Program-made: the position numbers and the translations under genes
NCBI GenBank assembly: GCA_007128555.1
Contig: SKXF01000181.1
Coordinates: forward strand, 1-6,357
From: Clostridia bacterium
GTDB lineage: Bacteria; Bacillota_E; SLMV01; PUMD01
Direction: 5' to 3'
Length of the DNA: 6,357 nt
Part shown: in pieces, positions 1 through 6,297 of the stretch
Layout of the letters: the number at the start of each line of letters is the position of its first letter
How positions within the stretch are numbered: position 1 is the stretch's first letter
Notes under the pieces: model-generated
What the model was told of the DNA's origin: nothing
What the model saw: only the letters and a program-made list of their open reading frames with translations
Database searches by the model: none

Positions 1-153
1 ATCAGCCAGAGCCACGGACTCATCCTCAGCACGTTTGAGCACCTCGACCAGAAGGGGCGTTCCTCGTTGATCAGTCCACAATTGATGACCCAATATTAAA
101 TTGCCCGCAAAGAAGCATATTATAAGGATTGTCTTTGCCCTTGGCCAATCCAT
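1..153 (-). CDS. yycI: YycI, WalK-regulating membrane protein (N-terminal 51 codons, runs off the window)
   Basis: Only the first 51 codons are present. The reading frame starts MDWPRAKTILIICFF and continues to a hydrophobic segment ending around residue 26 (LGHQLW). This matches the start of YycI proteins, which typically begin MDWSKAKT followed by one transmembrane helix. Known YycI is a single-pass membrane protein whose outer domain joins YycH and the WalK sensor domain to modulate kinase activity. I chose the ATG at 153-151 because the MDW start is conserved. A GTG three codons earlier (162-160) is possible. The ribosome-binding site is weak (GGTGG-like), and the gene starts 24 bases after the yycH stop, so translational coupling is likely. 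The C-terminal extracytoplasmic domain lies outside the window. The start of the gene is more AT-rich than its surroundings. The identification rests on a short N-terminus plus strong synteny. Confidence 0.88.
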   Translation of the reverse strand, partial: MDWPRAKTILIICFFAGNLILGHQLWTDQRGTPLLVEVLKRAEDESVALAD

Positions 154-177
154 TTGTGCCACCACCCATGGTAATGA

Positions 178-1650
178 TTACTTTTTTATGATTTCCCCGC
201 TCACCGCGTCGACCAGGTACTGCCCTGCCCCACCCAGGTCAACCAGCCAGGCGGGACGAACAATCTGGAAATCGCCGCTCTGTTCTGATGGGTAGTGCAC
301 CAGGTTGATCCTCTGCACGACAGGCTCAGATCCATCTGTGTCAATCTGCCGATAGCAGCGTTCCACGGCACTGATCGGCGTAATGGCCAATGACCGCTGC
401 ACCTGGTTGGTGAGACGCAGCAGGCTAAGGGTCGCCCGGCGCACACCGTGCTCATCTACCCGGACCGACACAGGTCCCCCTGGACTCACAAGATAACCAT
501 CCGAAAATGCCTGGGAAAACTGGAACTCGTACCCATCCCGGACATCAACATCCTGGTCGACCCGGGAGTAGGTTGGCTCCACCCGCATCAACCGTAAATC
601 GTCGGCCCGGTCGCCCAATACACTGCGCAGAAAACCCCAGGCCTCTCGCAGCATCGCCCCAGCATCTATCGGGATCTCACCGCTGTCCTGATCAGGAGGG
701 GTCACGAGATTATAGGTGAAGATCCCACCGGTGGTGATCCGTAGGCTCCCGTAGCCGTCGGTGTAGGTCGTGGATCGGTCCGGTTCCCTGCGCTGGCGCA
801 CCGCAGCCAGGTCGGAAAACGCGGAGACGACATATTCGGTCGCATCAGACAGAACCGCTTGTGCCATGTAGGTTGTCACCTCAACATCCATCTCAGGGAT
901 GCTCAGAAATGGGGACAGCACCAGTTCCCGCCAACCGAGAAAAAGCACCCGCGAATCGCCGGCTTGCTCCTCTGCCTGATGCCTTATCCTGGAAGCCCAG
1001 AAGGTGACTGCCAGGGTCTCGTATCCTCCAAGCTCCTGGTCACGCACAGGCGGGAAAGTGCCTCCCGGATCCACATCGTCCACGAGTCCATCGAGCACTG
1101 TCCATTCGGTATGATACCAGCCCTGGGCCGTGGGAATATAGAGATTCATCATCCCATTGTCGGTAAGAAAGAAATACAGTCTGTCCATCATCGCCGGGGG
1201 AAAGCCGTCCGCGGCACCAAGAGCCTTCATCCACAGGTTCATGGGCACCGGCCCGGGAAGGAGAACGGTGGCCCCAGGTCGATCCAACTGACGCCGTATA
1301 AGGGTCTGCTCGAGGCCCTCGTCTTCCCATATTCGTTGTATGTCACCGGGCTGCAAGCTTGCCACAATGAACGCAAGAATCTGAGCGGCCTCGGGATCTC
1401 CCTCCGGGGACGCCAGGCGATGCGATCCTGTTCCATCGTGGTAGATCACACTCACAGGCTCGAAGAGATGCGAGGGTATGTGCTCACGAAGATCGATTCC
1501 CTCGGCGTCAATGAGTACAGGAGGAAGTGAGGGGGTGGGAGCGGTCTGCATCCATAACCGGACGCTGAGCAAAGCCGAAGAAAGCACAAGAAGGACCAGC
1601 ACGATGCTCTTAGCTAGCTCCTGGGTGTTCTCACTTACCAGGCCCTTCAC
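178..1650 (-). CDS. yycH: YycH, membrane-anchored regulator of the WalK sensor kinase
   Basis: This 490-residue protein has a short cytoplasmic N-terminus (about residues 1-13, with SENTQELAKS), one transmembrane helix at about 14-33, and a large extracytoplasmic part. That is the YycH layout, and the position between walK and yycI supports it. Known YycH acts with YycI by binding WalK through membrane and outer domains; the effect is inhibitory in Bacillus subtilis and activating in Staphylococcus aureus, so its sign here is unknown. The last ~120 residues, ending YLVDAVSGEIIKK, look like the PepSY/YycI-like fold shared by YycH and YycI. It is somewhat longer than the roughly 450 residues usual in Bacillus. 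The start is GTG at 1650: it has a strong AAGGGGAGG site six bases upstream, and translation then begins just before the transmembrane helix. An ATG at 1668 lacks a comparable site, and the farther ATG at 1905 would run deep into walK. The gene overlaps the walK end by 20 bases, suggesting coupling. Confidence 0.93.
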   Translation of the reverse strand: MKGLVSENTQELAKSIVLVLLVLSSALLSVRLWMQTAPTPSLPPVLIDAEGIDLREHIPSHLFEPVSVIYHDGTGSHRLASPEGDPEAAQILAFIVASLQPGDIQRIWEDEGLEQTLIRRQLDRPGATVLLPGPVPMNLWMKALGAADGFPPAMMDRLYFFLTDNGMMNLYIPTAQGWYHTEWTVLDGLVDDVDPGGTFPPVRDQELGGYETLAVTFWASRIRHQAEEQAGDSRVLFLGWRELVLSPFLSIPEMDVEVTTYMAQAVLSDATEYVVSAFSDLAAVRQRREPDRSTTYTDGYGSLRITTGGIFTYNLVTPPDQDSGEIPIDAGAMLREAWGFLRSVLGDRADDLRLMRVEPTYSRVDQDVDVRDGYEFQFSQAFSDGYLVSPGGPVSVRVDEHGVRRATLSLLRLTNQVQRSLAITPISAVERCYRQIDTDGSEPVVQRINLVHYPSEQSGDFQIVRPAWLVDLGGAGQYLVDAVSGEIIKK

Positions 1651-3436
1651 TGTCGGCCTCCCCTTCATTGTCCACTGGCAAATACAGCTCCATGGTGGTG
1701 CCCTTACCCTCAACACTGTGTGCCCATATTTCTCCGTCATGGGACTCGATGATTTCCCGGGCAATAGAAAGCCCGAGCCCTGTCCCGCCGCTGACACGAG
1801 AGCGGGCCTTGTCCACGCGGTAAAATCTCTCGAAAATTCGCGGTAGGTCCTCCTTTGGAATGCCCACGCCATTATCAGACACAGCAACATAGGCCCGGTC
1901 ATCACTGTGCCTCCATGTCACGCGGACCTGTCCCCCTTCAGGCGTGTACTCCACCGCGTTGGTGATGAGGTTAACGAGAACCTGTTCAATGCGGTCCCGG
2001 TCTCCATGAAGAACAGGCAGGTTGGAAATACCGCGATAACCCAGGGATATTCCCCTGGCATCGGCCCTCGGGGCCAGGTTGCCACAAGCCCGGTCGACGA
2101 GGTCTGGCAGGGAGAAACGATCGTCCTCCCACATCATCTCATCGGAATCGATGAGGGACAGGTCAAGGAGATCCCGGACCAACCGCGACATGCGATCGGT
2201 CTCATCGAGCACCACCTGCATGAACTGGTCACTGACCTGGGCATCGTGAACAGCCCCCCCCATCAGGGTCTCGATGTAGCTTTTCACCGTCGTGAGAGGG
2301 GTCTTTAACTCGTGACTCACATTGGCCACGAATTCCTTTCTTCGCTGCTCGGCCTGTTCCTGTTCCGTCACATCCTGCAGTACCATCACCATACCTCGCG
2401 GAAGGTCACCCTCCCCGGGGAGAATTGCGGCCAGGTGGGCTCGGACCACCCGGTTGGAGTTCTCCAGTTGAAAGCGCAGGGTGATATCTCTTCCCAGGCG
2501 CATCGTCTCTTCGAGGGGAGACCTCAGGGCAACGCCGGGCAGAAGATCACCGATGGACCGGCCCGGCATTTTGCGGGGATCCTCGTTCAGGATCTCCCCA
2601 GCCCGGGGATTGGCCAACATGATTTCGCCCTCCGCGTCCATGGCCACCACCCCATCGGCCATATTCTCCAGGACTACTTCAAGTCGTCTTTTTTCGTCGG
2701 ACACGTCGGACAGGGTGCGCCGGAGCCTCTTTGCCATGTAGTTGAACATCAAACCCAGCTGGCCGATCTCATCGCGAGAGGACACCTCAATGCGCTCGTC
2801 AAAATTCCCCGAAGCCATCTGGCGAGCTGTTTCGGTAATCGCTCCAATCGGCCCAGTGATGGTACTGGCCAGGACGAAAGCCACACCTCCTGTGACGACA
2901 AGAGCCAGGACCGTGGCACCCAGGAGAATAGAGCGAATGTCATGTAGGGTCTGGTAGACACCTCCCAGGGACGCGTTCAGGTAAAGAACACCGACCACCC
3001 GACCACCGTCCCAGACCGGCATCGCCAGCGAAAGAACCGGGTCCCGGTTGCCCTCACGCTCGCGGATCTGCCGCGATGGCTCCCCTTCGGAAAACGCCTG
3101 GTCTACCTCTGGGAGACTGATCTGGCTGCCCAGGAGGTTCTCCATTCCAGAGCTGACCGCCCTGACCTCAGCGTCGCCATCGAGAAACAGAAGATCGAGT
3201 CCGGACTCACGACCATAATCTCGAAGATAGCTGGCGATGTACTCCCTGGGAACCTCTTCCGCCAGGTATCGTTCGAGGAAGCTGACCATCAACCGGGCCT
3301 GGCGCTCCACATTCCGCGTGTGGTTTCCCAGGTAGTAGTCTTCCAGCGACTGTTCAACATGCCAGCTGATCAACTGCATGGCCAACAGGATCAACAGCAA
3401 AAAGATCAATGCCAGCCTGGCGCGAAGGCTTCTCAT
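1631..3436 (-). CDS. walK: WalK (YycG/VicK) sensor histidine kinase
   Basis: This 601-residue membrane kinase has the full WalK architecture. There is a first transmembrane helix at about 8-25, an extracytoplasmic PAS-like sensor of about 140 residues, a second helix at about 168-192, HAMP at about 193-244 (with DEIGQL), a cytoplasmic PAS at about 250-357, HisKA and HATPase. The phosphoacceptor is His375 in NVSHELKTPL. ATP-site motifs are the N box NLITNAVEYTP (489-499), G1 DNGVGIP (521-527), F box FERFYRVD (535-542) and G2 GTGLGL (551-556). By family knowledge it autophosphorylates and passes phosphate to Asp53 of WalR, controlling cell-wall hydrolase genes; YycH and YycI modulate it. The ATG start has a strong GGGGGAGGG site and lies 33 bases after the walR stop. 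The cytoplasmic PAS has Gln354 where S. aureus WalK has a zinc-binding His, inferred by motif position in QDVTEQ. The C-terminus ends in a short acidic tail. No sign of truncation. Confidence 0.97.
   Translation of the reverse strand: MRSLRARLALIFLLLILLAMQLISWHVEQSLEDYYLGNHTRNVERQARLMVSFLERYLAEEVPREYIASYLRDYGRESGLDLLFLDGDAEVRAVSSGMENLLGSQISLPEVDQAFSEGEPSRQIREREGNRDPVLSLAMPVWDGGRVVGVLYLNASLGGVYQTLHDIRSILLGATVLALVVTGGVAFVLASTITGPIGAITETARQMASGNFDERIEVSSRDEIGQLGLMFNYMAKRLRRTLSDVSDEKRRLEVVLENMADGVVAMDAEGEIMLANPRAGEILNEDPRKMPGRSIGDLLPGVALRSPLEETMRLGRDITLRFQLENSNRVVRAHLAAILPGEGDLPRGMVMVLQDVTEQEQAEQRRKEFVANVSHELKTPLTTVKSYIETLMGGAVHDAQVSDQFMQVVLDETDRMSRLVRDLLDLSLIDSDEMMWEDDRFSLPDLVDRACGNLAPRADARGISLGYRGISNLPVLHGDRDRIEQVLVNLITNAVEYTPEGGQVRVTWRHSDDRAYVAVSDNGVGIPKEDLPRIFERFYRVDKARSRVSGGTGLGLSIAREIIESHDGEIWAHSVEGKGTTMELYLPVDNEGEADSEGPGK
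1657..1665 (-). promoter_or_regulatory. Ribosome-binding site deciding the yycH GTG start
   Basis: On the minus strand the sequence reads AAGGGGAGG, followed by a six-base spacer and the GTG at 1650. It lies inside the last codons of walK. It is the best Shine-Dalgarno match near the beginning of yycH and is why the GTG was preferred to the upstream ATG at 1668, which is preceded only by a weak GTGGA. Confidence 0.8.
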
Positions 3437-3441
3437 CTCAC

Positions 3442-3449
3442 CCTCCCCC
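3442..3449 (-). promoter_or_regulatory. Ribosome-binding site of walK
   Basis: The minus strand reads GGGGGAGG followed by five bases and the walK ATG at 3436. It falls in the 33-base gap after walR. It confirms the start and shows that walK is translated from its own strong site within the operon. Confidence 0.8.
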
Positions 3450-3469
3450 GTCTTCGGGGATGTTCTGGA

Positions 3470-4168
3470 TCACTGGTGCTCATCGGCAGCAAAGATGTAC
3501 CCAACACCCCTTCTCGTGATGATCAGGGATGGACTCGAGGGATCCCTTTCGATTTTCTCTCTGAGTCGGCGGATGGTGACATCCACCGTGCGTACGTCAC
3601 CGTAATACTGGTAACCCCACACATCCTGCAGTAGTTGCTTGCGGGTCACGACCTTGCCCACCCGCTTGGCCAGGTATACGAGGAGATCGAACTCCCGGCG
3701 AGTCAGGCAAGCATCCTCATCATCAACGAGGGCCTGGTACCGGTCAAGATCAATGCAGAGGTATCCCCACTTCATAGCTGGTTCGTCCTCCTCCTCGAGC
3801 TCCCCATGGGATCTCCTGAGCTGGGCCCTCACGCGGGCCATCACTTCCCTGGGACTGAAGGGCTTGGTAATATAATCGTCCGCCCCTGCGTCCAGGCCGT
3901 TGATCACGTCGTCTTCACTATCTTTGGCCGTGAGCATCACCACGGGAACGGAACTCTCCCGACGGATCGACTCACAGACTTCTATGCCTCCTCTACCGGG
4001 AAGCATGATATCGAGCAGGACCAGATCCGGCTCCATGTCGCGGAAGACCCTCAGGGCTTCTTCGCCATCGTAAGCCGCTGCAGTCTCATAGCCAGCAGCC
4101 TTCAGATTGTATTCAAGTATGTCAGCAATGGGTTTTTCATCATCTACTACCAGGACTCTCCGGTTCAT
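3470..4168 (-). CDS. walR: WalR (YycF/VicR) response regulator, OmpR/PhoB family
   Basis: This 232-residue DNA-binding response regulator is full length for WalR. The receiver domain covers about residues 3-118. It has the acidic pair Asp9-Asp10, phosphoacceptor Asp53 in LLDIMLP, Thr80, and Lys102 in the TKPF motif. A linker rich in Glu/Asp (122-130) leads to a winged-helix domain at about 132-228, containing the WalR-typical stretches GDVRTVDVTIRRLREKIE and TRRGVGYIF. Known WalR binds pairs of TGTWAH half-sites and controls autolysins and other wall genes. Thr101, immediately before Lys102, is the residue modified by the Ser/Thr kinases PrkC/PknB in Bacillus and Staphylococcus, so this second input may be preserved here. 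The ATG is preceded six bases upstream by GGGGGAGG. It is the first gene of the wal cluster, after a 338-base gap that may carry its promoter. walK begins 33 bases downstream, so the two are almost certainly cotranscribed. Confidence 0.97.
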   Translation of the reverse strand: MNRRVLVVDDEKPIADILEYNLKAAGYETAAAYDGEEALRVFRDMEPDLVLLDIMLPGRGGIEVCESIRRESSVPVVMLTAKDSEDDVINGLDAGADDYITKPFSPREVMARVRAQLRRSHGELEEEDEPAMKWGYLCIDLDRYQALVDDEDACLTRREFDLLVYLAKRVGKVVTRKQLLQDVWGYQYYGDVRTVDVTIRRLREKIERDPSSPSLIITRRGVGYIFAADEHQ

Positions 4169-4174
4169 TGTTTT

Positions 4175-4182
4175 CCTCCCCC
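4175..4182 (-). promoter_or_regulatory. Ribosome-binding site of walR
   Basis: The minus strand reads GGGGGAGG, six bases ahead of the walR ATG. It is the same purine-rich type seen for walK and yycH. Confidence 0.8.
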
Positions 4183-4278
4183 GATACTCGGCTGCATCAG
4201 CAAAGGATTCAACTTGGATACGCTGAAACCCTGCACGATGAACGCCTCAGTTTATGGCAAATTGCCGCCAGTGGCTGC

Positions 4279-4284
4279 ATTATA
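4279..4284 (-). promoter_or_regulatory. Candidate -10 box (TATAAT) for the wal operon
   Basis: A perfect TATAAT lies about 110 bases upstream of the walR ATG on the coding strand. I see no good -35: the region 16-18 bases upstream reads around GGTCTGCC, with no TTGACA-like hexamer and no extended TGN. If it is a sigma-A promoter it may need an activator, or it may be a chance match. It lies in the 338-base gap, so it is the best candidate I can offer for a promoter specific to walR-walK-yycH-yycI. Confidence 0.4.
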
Positions 4285-4385
4285 GATATCGGTTGGAAGC
4301 GGCAGACCATGACTGCAGCGAGGAATTGATCGATCGCTGTCCATCGACATGCAGGAGAGGATGGGTGAGAGAACCCCCCGGGAAC

Positions 4386-4410
4386 CTCGTGCTTGCACGG
4401 ACATCACGAG
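4386..4410. repeat. Short inverted repeat in the walR leader
   Basis: CTCGTG at 4386-4391 and CACGAG at 4405-4410 are perfect complements separated by 13 bases. The loop itself contains GCAC/GTGC-type complementarity, so two exclusive folds are possible. With only six base pairs, chance is a reasonable explanation. Confidence 0.25.
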
Positions 4411-4433
4411 CGGGACGACCGGCTGCTGTGCGA

Positions 4434-4463
4434 GGAGGCGGCAGGCTGGACCGCATCGCCTCC
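4434..4463 (-). repeat. GC-rich inverted repeat downstream of the CapA-like gene
   Basis: The arms GGAGGCG (4463-4457) and CGCCTCC (4440-4434) are perfect 7-base complements, with an extra G-T pair outside. The 16-base loop can form a few further GC pairs. It begins 44 bases after the CapA-like stop. No U-run follows, so it is not a typical intrinsic terminator; it could stabilise the mRNA 3' end or be incidental in GC-rich DNA. Confidence 0.35.
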
Positions 4464-4506
4464 CGTTGTGATTACATGCCTCGTAGCATGGTGGTCATCA
4501 ACAGAT

Positions 4507-6297
4507 TCATCCCCCGCCACCACCTGGCAGGTCCAGCAGCAGTAACTCTCCCTCGCGGCGCAACGACGTGCCCTTTTCGGCAGAAATCTCAACGAGATAG
4601 TCAAAAATGGACTCGATCTCCGGGCCCTCGGCAGGGACGGCCTGCCCATCACGAATCCTGAAGGGCACGAACTCAACCTGGCCGGGGAGCACCTGCCCCG
4701 GGCTCTCACGAACCCAGCTCAACCGGGCAATCACCGTTTCACTTCTGCGCAGGGGAGTCTGGTCGTAGATAAAATTGCCCAGGCTGTACAGGATGGGACG
4801 ATCCCGGTGAACCTCCACGCTCTGCAGAACATGGGGATGATGTCCCAGGATCACATCGGCACCGGCGTCCACAAGCCTCAACGCGAGGTCGCGGTGTTCG
4901 GGGGCCGGCTGAGGTAAGTACTCGGGTCCCCAGTGGATTGAGACCACCACCGCATCGGCCTGGTCCTGCACGGCACTGACCTCCCTGATCATTCGCTCGG
5001 GGTCCAGCCCGGCCACGCCGGCCAGATCTGGGCCGGCTGCGAAGGTCTCGCGATGGTTCCAGTCCCAAAAGATGTCGGCGTACTCGGTATATCCGAGAAA
5101 TGCGATGCGGAATCCCGCCCCCTCCCAGAATAATGGGAGGTGGGCCTCCTGTTCATTGTGACCCGCACCAAAGGGTAGAATCCCCCATTGACGAAGCCCG
5201 TCGAGGGTATCGAGCAGGGCCGGACGCCCAAAGTCCAGGATGTGGTTGTTGGCCAGGTTCACCACGTCTATTCCAGCGCGATGCAGAGCCGGAATGCTCT
5301 CGGGGTAACCCCGCAACCATATTCCCTTTCCGGGCAGAGGCTCGCCCAGCCGGGAAAGAGGCGCCTCGAGGTTAGCAAAGGTCAGGTCGCCCTGCGCAAA
5401 GACCTCTGAGGCGTATACAAAGGGATGGTCCTCACCCTTATCATCCATGACCTCGCGGACGCCCCGGGCCAGGATGACATCACCCACGGCATTCATCACC
5501 AGTTCATCCGGGCGGTCCACGGCAAAGGTGCCGGGGACGGTCTGATTTGTCGGCTCCCGAATGACGGGCATGGAGATGTGCCCTTCTCCCCCTTCGGCCC
5601 GCAGGTCAATGACCTCTACCACCTCGATCTGCCCCAGTGTGGCGGCAAGACAATCGGTTGCTGCATGGCTCCACCCAATGTCTCCCTCCCACCATGGAAG
5701 ATTGAACTCCACTGCCACGGTACCCGATCCCATATCGAGGTCCAACGACGTGATCTGTGTTCCATCAGGGACGGGCCAACCCGGTTCGTTCGCACTCGAG
5801 GGAGTTGCCAGCATCTCCATGAGAAGACCATGAACACGAGCAGCGGCATCATCGGGAAGGGGGTTGTCCGTGGGTCGGCGCTCCAGCAGGAGAACATCTC
5901 TGTCGCCGAGATGAACACGGCGCACCGTGTAGAGGGCGTCAAAAAGAGGTCCCTCCTCTACATCCTCTGTCGCAAACTCCAGGAAGCCTGCGGTGTCGGC
6001 CTGCCCGGCAAACAGCGGGGCAGGCAGCAGCAACTGGGACGATGGATCTTGAGCGGCTAATGTGTGCAATAGGGATGTTCCGAGACGACTGGCCTGGGCG
6101 GATTCATAATCAACTGTCAGGTGAACCGATACATCCGAACCACGCTGAAACACCCGGACCAGAGGAACGTCGGCTGCAGGGATCGCCTCAACGGCGGCAT
6201 GCGCATACACCGTCGCTTCTGCGAGGAGATGCCGACTGACCGATGAAGCGTCTGTCGGCCCACGCAGGCTCAGGATCCCGTTGCCGGATGTGAACAC
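4507..6297 (-). CDS. CapA-family (poly-gamma-glutamate capsule type) protein with N-terminal GerMN-like domains
   Basis: The C-terminal half (about residues 266-515 of 596) is a clear CapA/PGA_cap domain of the metallophosphatase-like superfamily. Motifs are AVGDVIL (Asp273), FANLEAPL (307-314), NLANNHILDFG (347-357), SIHWGPEY (453-460), GHHPHV (485-490) and YSLGNFIYD (504-512). Ahead of it, about residues 121-236 resemble a GerMN (sporulation/spore germination) domain: LLMEMLATP, then VPDGTQITSLDLD, TVAVEFNLP, and a helix ending LGQIEVVEVIDL. Residues 1-100 look like a more divergent GerMN copy (AIPAADVPLV, DVSVHLTVDY, LLHTLAAQ). CapA proteins are linked to poly-gamma-glutamate synthesis or anchoring, but many homologues have unknown roles and no other capsule gene is visible, so I give no symbol. 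The start is GTG 6297, the only standard in-frame start after a TAG at 6355-6357. It has a poorly spaced AAGGG site and no signal peptide, and the first beta strand seems to begin upstream of it. The N-terminus may therefore be wrong or broken. The protein ends in five glycines. Confidence 0.88.
   Translation of the reverse strand: MFTSGNGILSLRGPTDASSVSRHLLAEATVYAHAAVEAIPAADVPLVRVFQRGSDVSVHLTVDYESAQASRLGTSLLHTLAAQDPSSQLLLPAPLFAGQADTAGFLEFATEDVEEGPLFDALYTVRRVHLGDRDVLLLERRPTDNPLPDDAAARVHGLLMEMLATPSSANEPGWPVPDGTQITSLDLDMGSGTVAVEFNLPWWEGDIGWSHAATDCLAATLGQIEVVEVIDLRAEGGEGHISMPVIREPTNQTVPGTFAVDRPDELVMNAVGDVILARGVREVMDDKGEDHPFVYASEVFAQGDLTFANLEAPLSRLGEPLPGKGIWLRGYPESIPALHRAGIDVVNLANNHILDFGRPALLDTLDGLRQWGILPFGAGHNEQEAHLPLFWEGAGFRIAFLGYTEYADIFWDWNHRETFAAGPDLAGVAGLDPERMIREVSAVQDQADAVVVSIHWGPEYLPQPAPEHRDLALRLVDAGADVILGHHPHVLQSVEVHRDRPILYSLGNFIYDQTPLRRSETVIARLSWVRESPGQVLPGQVEFVPFRIRDGQAVPAEGPEIESIFDYLVEISAEKGTSLRREGELLLLDLPGGGGG

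Larger units (their letters stand above)
4169..4506. other. 338-base gap between the CapA-like gene and walR, no convincing gene
   Basis: I see no reading frame here with family-like sequence. Short open frames on either strand have odd composition and overlap the neighbours. It holds, in minus-strand order after the CapA-like stop: a GC-rich imperfect hairpin (4434-4463), a smaller inverted repeat CTCGTG/CACGAG (4386-4410), another CAGCGA/TCGCTG (4316-4339), the TATAAT box (4279-4284) and the walR ribosome-binding site. No T-rich tail follows any hairpin, so no classical intrinsic terminator is visible. A single TGTAAT WalR-like half-site occurs (4471-4476) but without a second copy at the usual spacing. 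The likely role is the walR leader plus promoter. Confidence 0.7.

Noticed and set aside
160..162. GTG at 162 as the yycI start
   Set aside because: Would add three residues before the conserved MDW start and has no better ribosome-binding site.
859..1530. Plus-strand open frame of 223 codons opposite yycH
   Set aside because: Antisense to a well-supported gene. Its translation has no recognisable motif or domain, and GC-rich genes commonly leave such open frames on the opposite strand.
1666..1668. ATG at 1668 as the yycH start
   Set aside because: In frame but preceded only by a weak GTGGA, whereas the GTG at 1650 has AAGGGGAGG at six-base spacing. Kept only as an alternative.
178..1905. 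A longer yycH starting at ATG 1905 (575 residues)
   Set aside because: The extra 85 residues lie over the walK kinase domain in another frame, have shadow-like composition and lack YycH features. The GTG at 1650 with a strong ribosome-binding site gives the expected short cytoplasmic N-terminus.
2312..2947. Plus-strand open frame of 211 codons opposite walK
   Set aside because: Fully inside walK on the other strand, His/Gln-rich shadow composition, no family resemblance.
4471..4491. Possible WalR operator (TGTAAT) and small CATGC/GCATG hairpin after the CapA-like stop
   Set aside because: A single half-site without a partner at the required spacing is expected by chance. The hairpin has only five base pairs and no T-run, so it is not a terminator.
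4254..4661. Plus-strand open frame across the gap upstream of walR
   Set aside because: Extends into the CapA-like gene antisense and shows no protein-family signal; the gap looks non-coding.
5425..6060. Plus-strand open frame of 211 codons opposite the CapA-like gene
   Set aside because: Antisense to clearly conserved GerMN/CapA coding sequence, with no motif of its own.
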